Origin: an uncultured Prevotellaceae bacterium
GTDB taxonomy: Bacteria > Bacteroidota > Bacteroidia > Bacteroidales > Muribaculaceae
DNA: 14,525 bases
Direction of reading: 5' to 3'
Assembly (NCBI GenBank): GCA_937904375.1
Contig: CALDIG010000301.1
Coordinates: 1 to 14,525 of the forward strand
The translations under genes and the position numbers were made by a program. Every line of letters starts with the position of its first letter. The first letter of the stretch is position 1. The notes under the pieces were generated by a model. The model was given only the letters and a program-made list of their open reading frames with translations, ran no database searches and was not told where the DNA came from. Shown here one piece after another: positions 14,518-14,525 of this stretch.

Positions 14518-14525
14518 GCTGCCGC

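Overview
The window looks like a chromosomal fragment of a gut-type Bacteroidales bacterium (Prevotellaceae or Muribaculaceae are my best guesses). The reasons are a Sus-like starch/maltodextrin gene set, A-rich leaders without Shine-Dalgarno sequences, GC-rich genes separated by AT-rich spacers, and a C-terminal tail of the type used by Bacteroidales type IX secretion (T9SS). No rRNA, tRNA, CRISPR array, transposase or phage gene was seen.

Layout. From 9043 down to 70, on the minus strand, lies a four-gene, operon-like run in transcription order: a cytoplasmic 4-alpha-glucanotransferase (GH77, two N-terminal starch-binding modules), an exported inverting alpha-glucosidase of family GH97 (SusB-like), an exported type I pullulanase (GH13), and an exported neopullulanase/cyclomaltodextrinase (GH13, SusA-like). 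The gaps between these genes are nearly equal: 76, 79 and 74 bp. A hairpin-rich region at 9-51 follows the last gene. Divergent from the GH77 gene, across a 170-bp AT-rich promoter region with a LacI-family-like operator, is a plus-strand PIG-L/LmbE-type deacetylase with a twin-arginine-like leader (9214-9972). Convergent with it is a very large minus-strand gene (10221-14441) for a multi-domain, probably starch-binding secreted protein with a T9SS-like tail. Its 5' end is abnormal: the reading frame opens inside a carbohydrate-binding module and has no signal peptide.

How the genes work together (family knowledge plus inference). The pullulanase debranches alpha-1,6 links, the SusA-like enzyme cuts internal alpha-1,4 links, and the GH97 enzyme releases glucose, all outside the cytoplasm. 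The GH77 enzyme then rearranges imported maltodextrins in the cytoplasm. The large protein may hold starch at the cell surface. SusC/SusD transporters and a SusR-type regulator are not in the window.

The most unusual feature is in the spacers. Each of the three intra-operon gaps carries a short tandem array (period 8, 8 and 9 bp; five to six units) built on a self-complementary core (TCGA, TCGA, CTAG) with variable bases between the cores. The variable bases are complementary across each array, so each array can fold into a long hairpin ending 17-26 nt before the next start codon, with no U-tract after it. In two of the three, the imperfect positions are G-U wobbles on the transcript strand and would be A-C mismatches on the other strand, which suggests selection as RNA. 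A fourth array, of period 10 bp, follows the deacetylase gene. I do not recognise these arrays as a named family. No stretch longer than 300 bp lacks a gene; the longest spacer (9973-10220) holds the decamer array and two hairpins.
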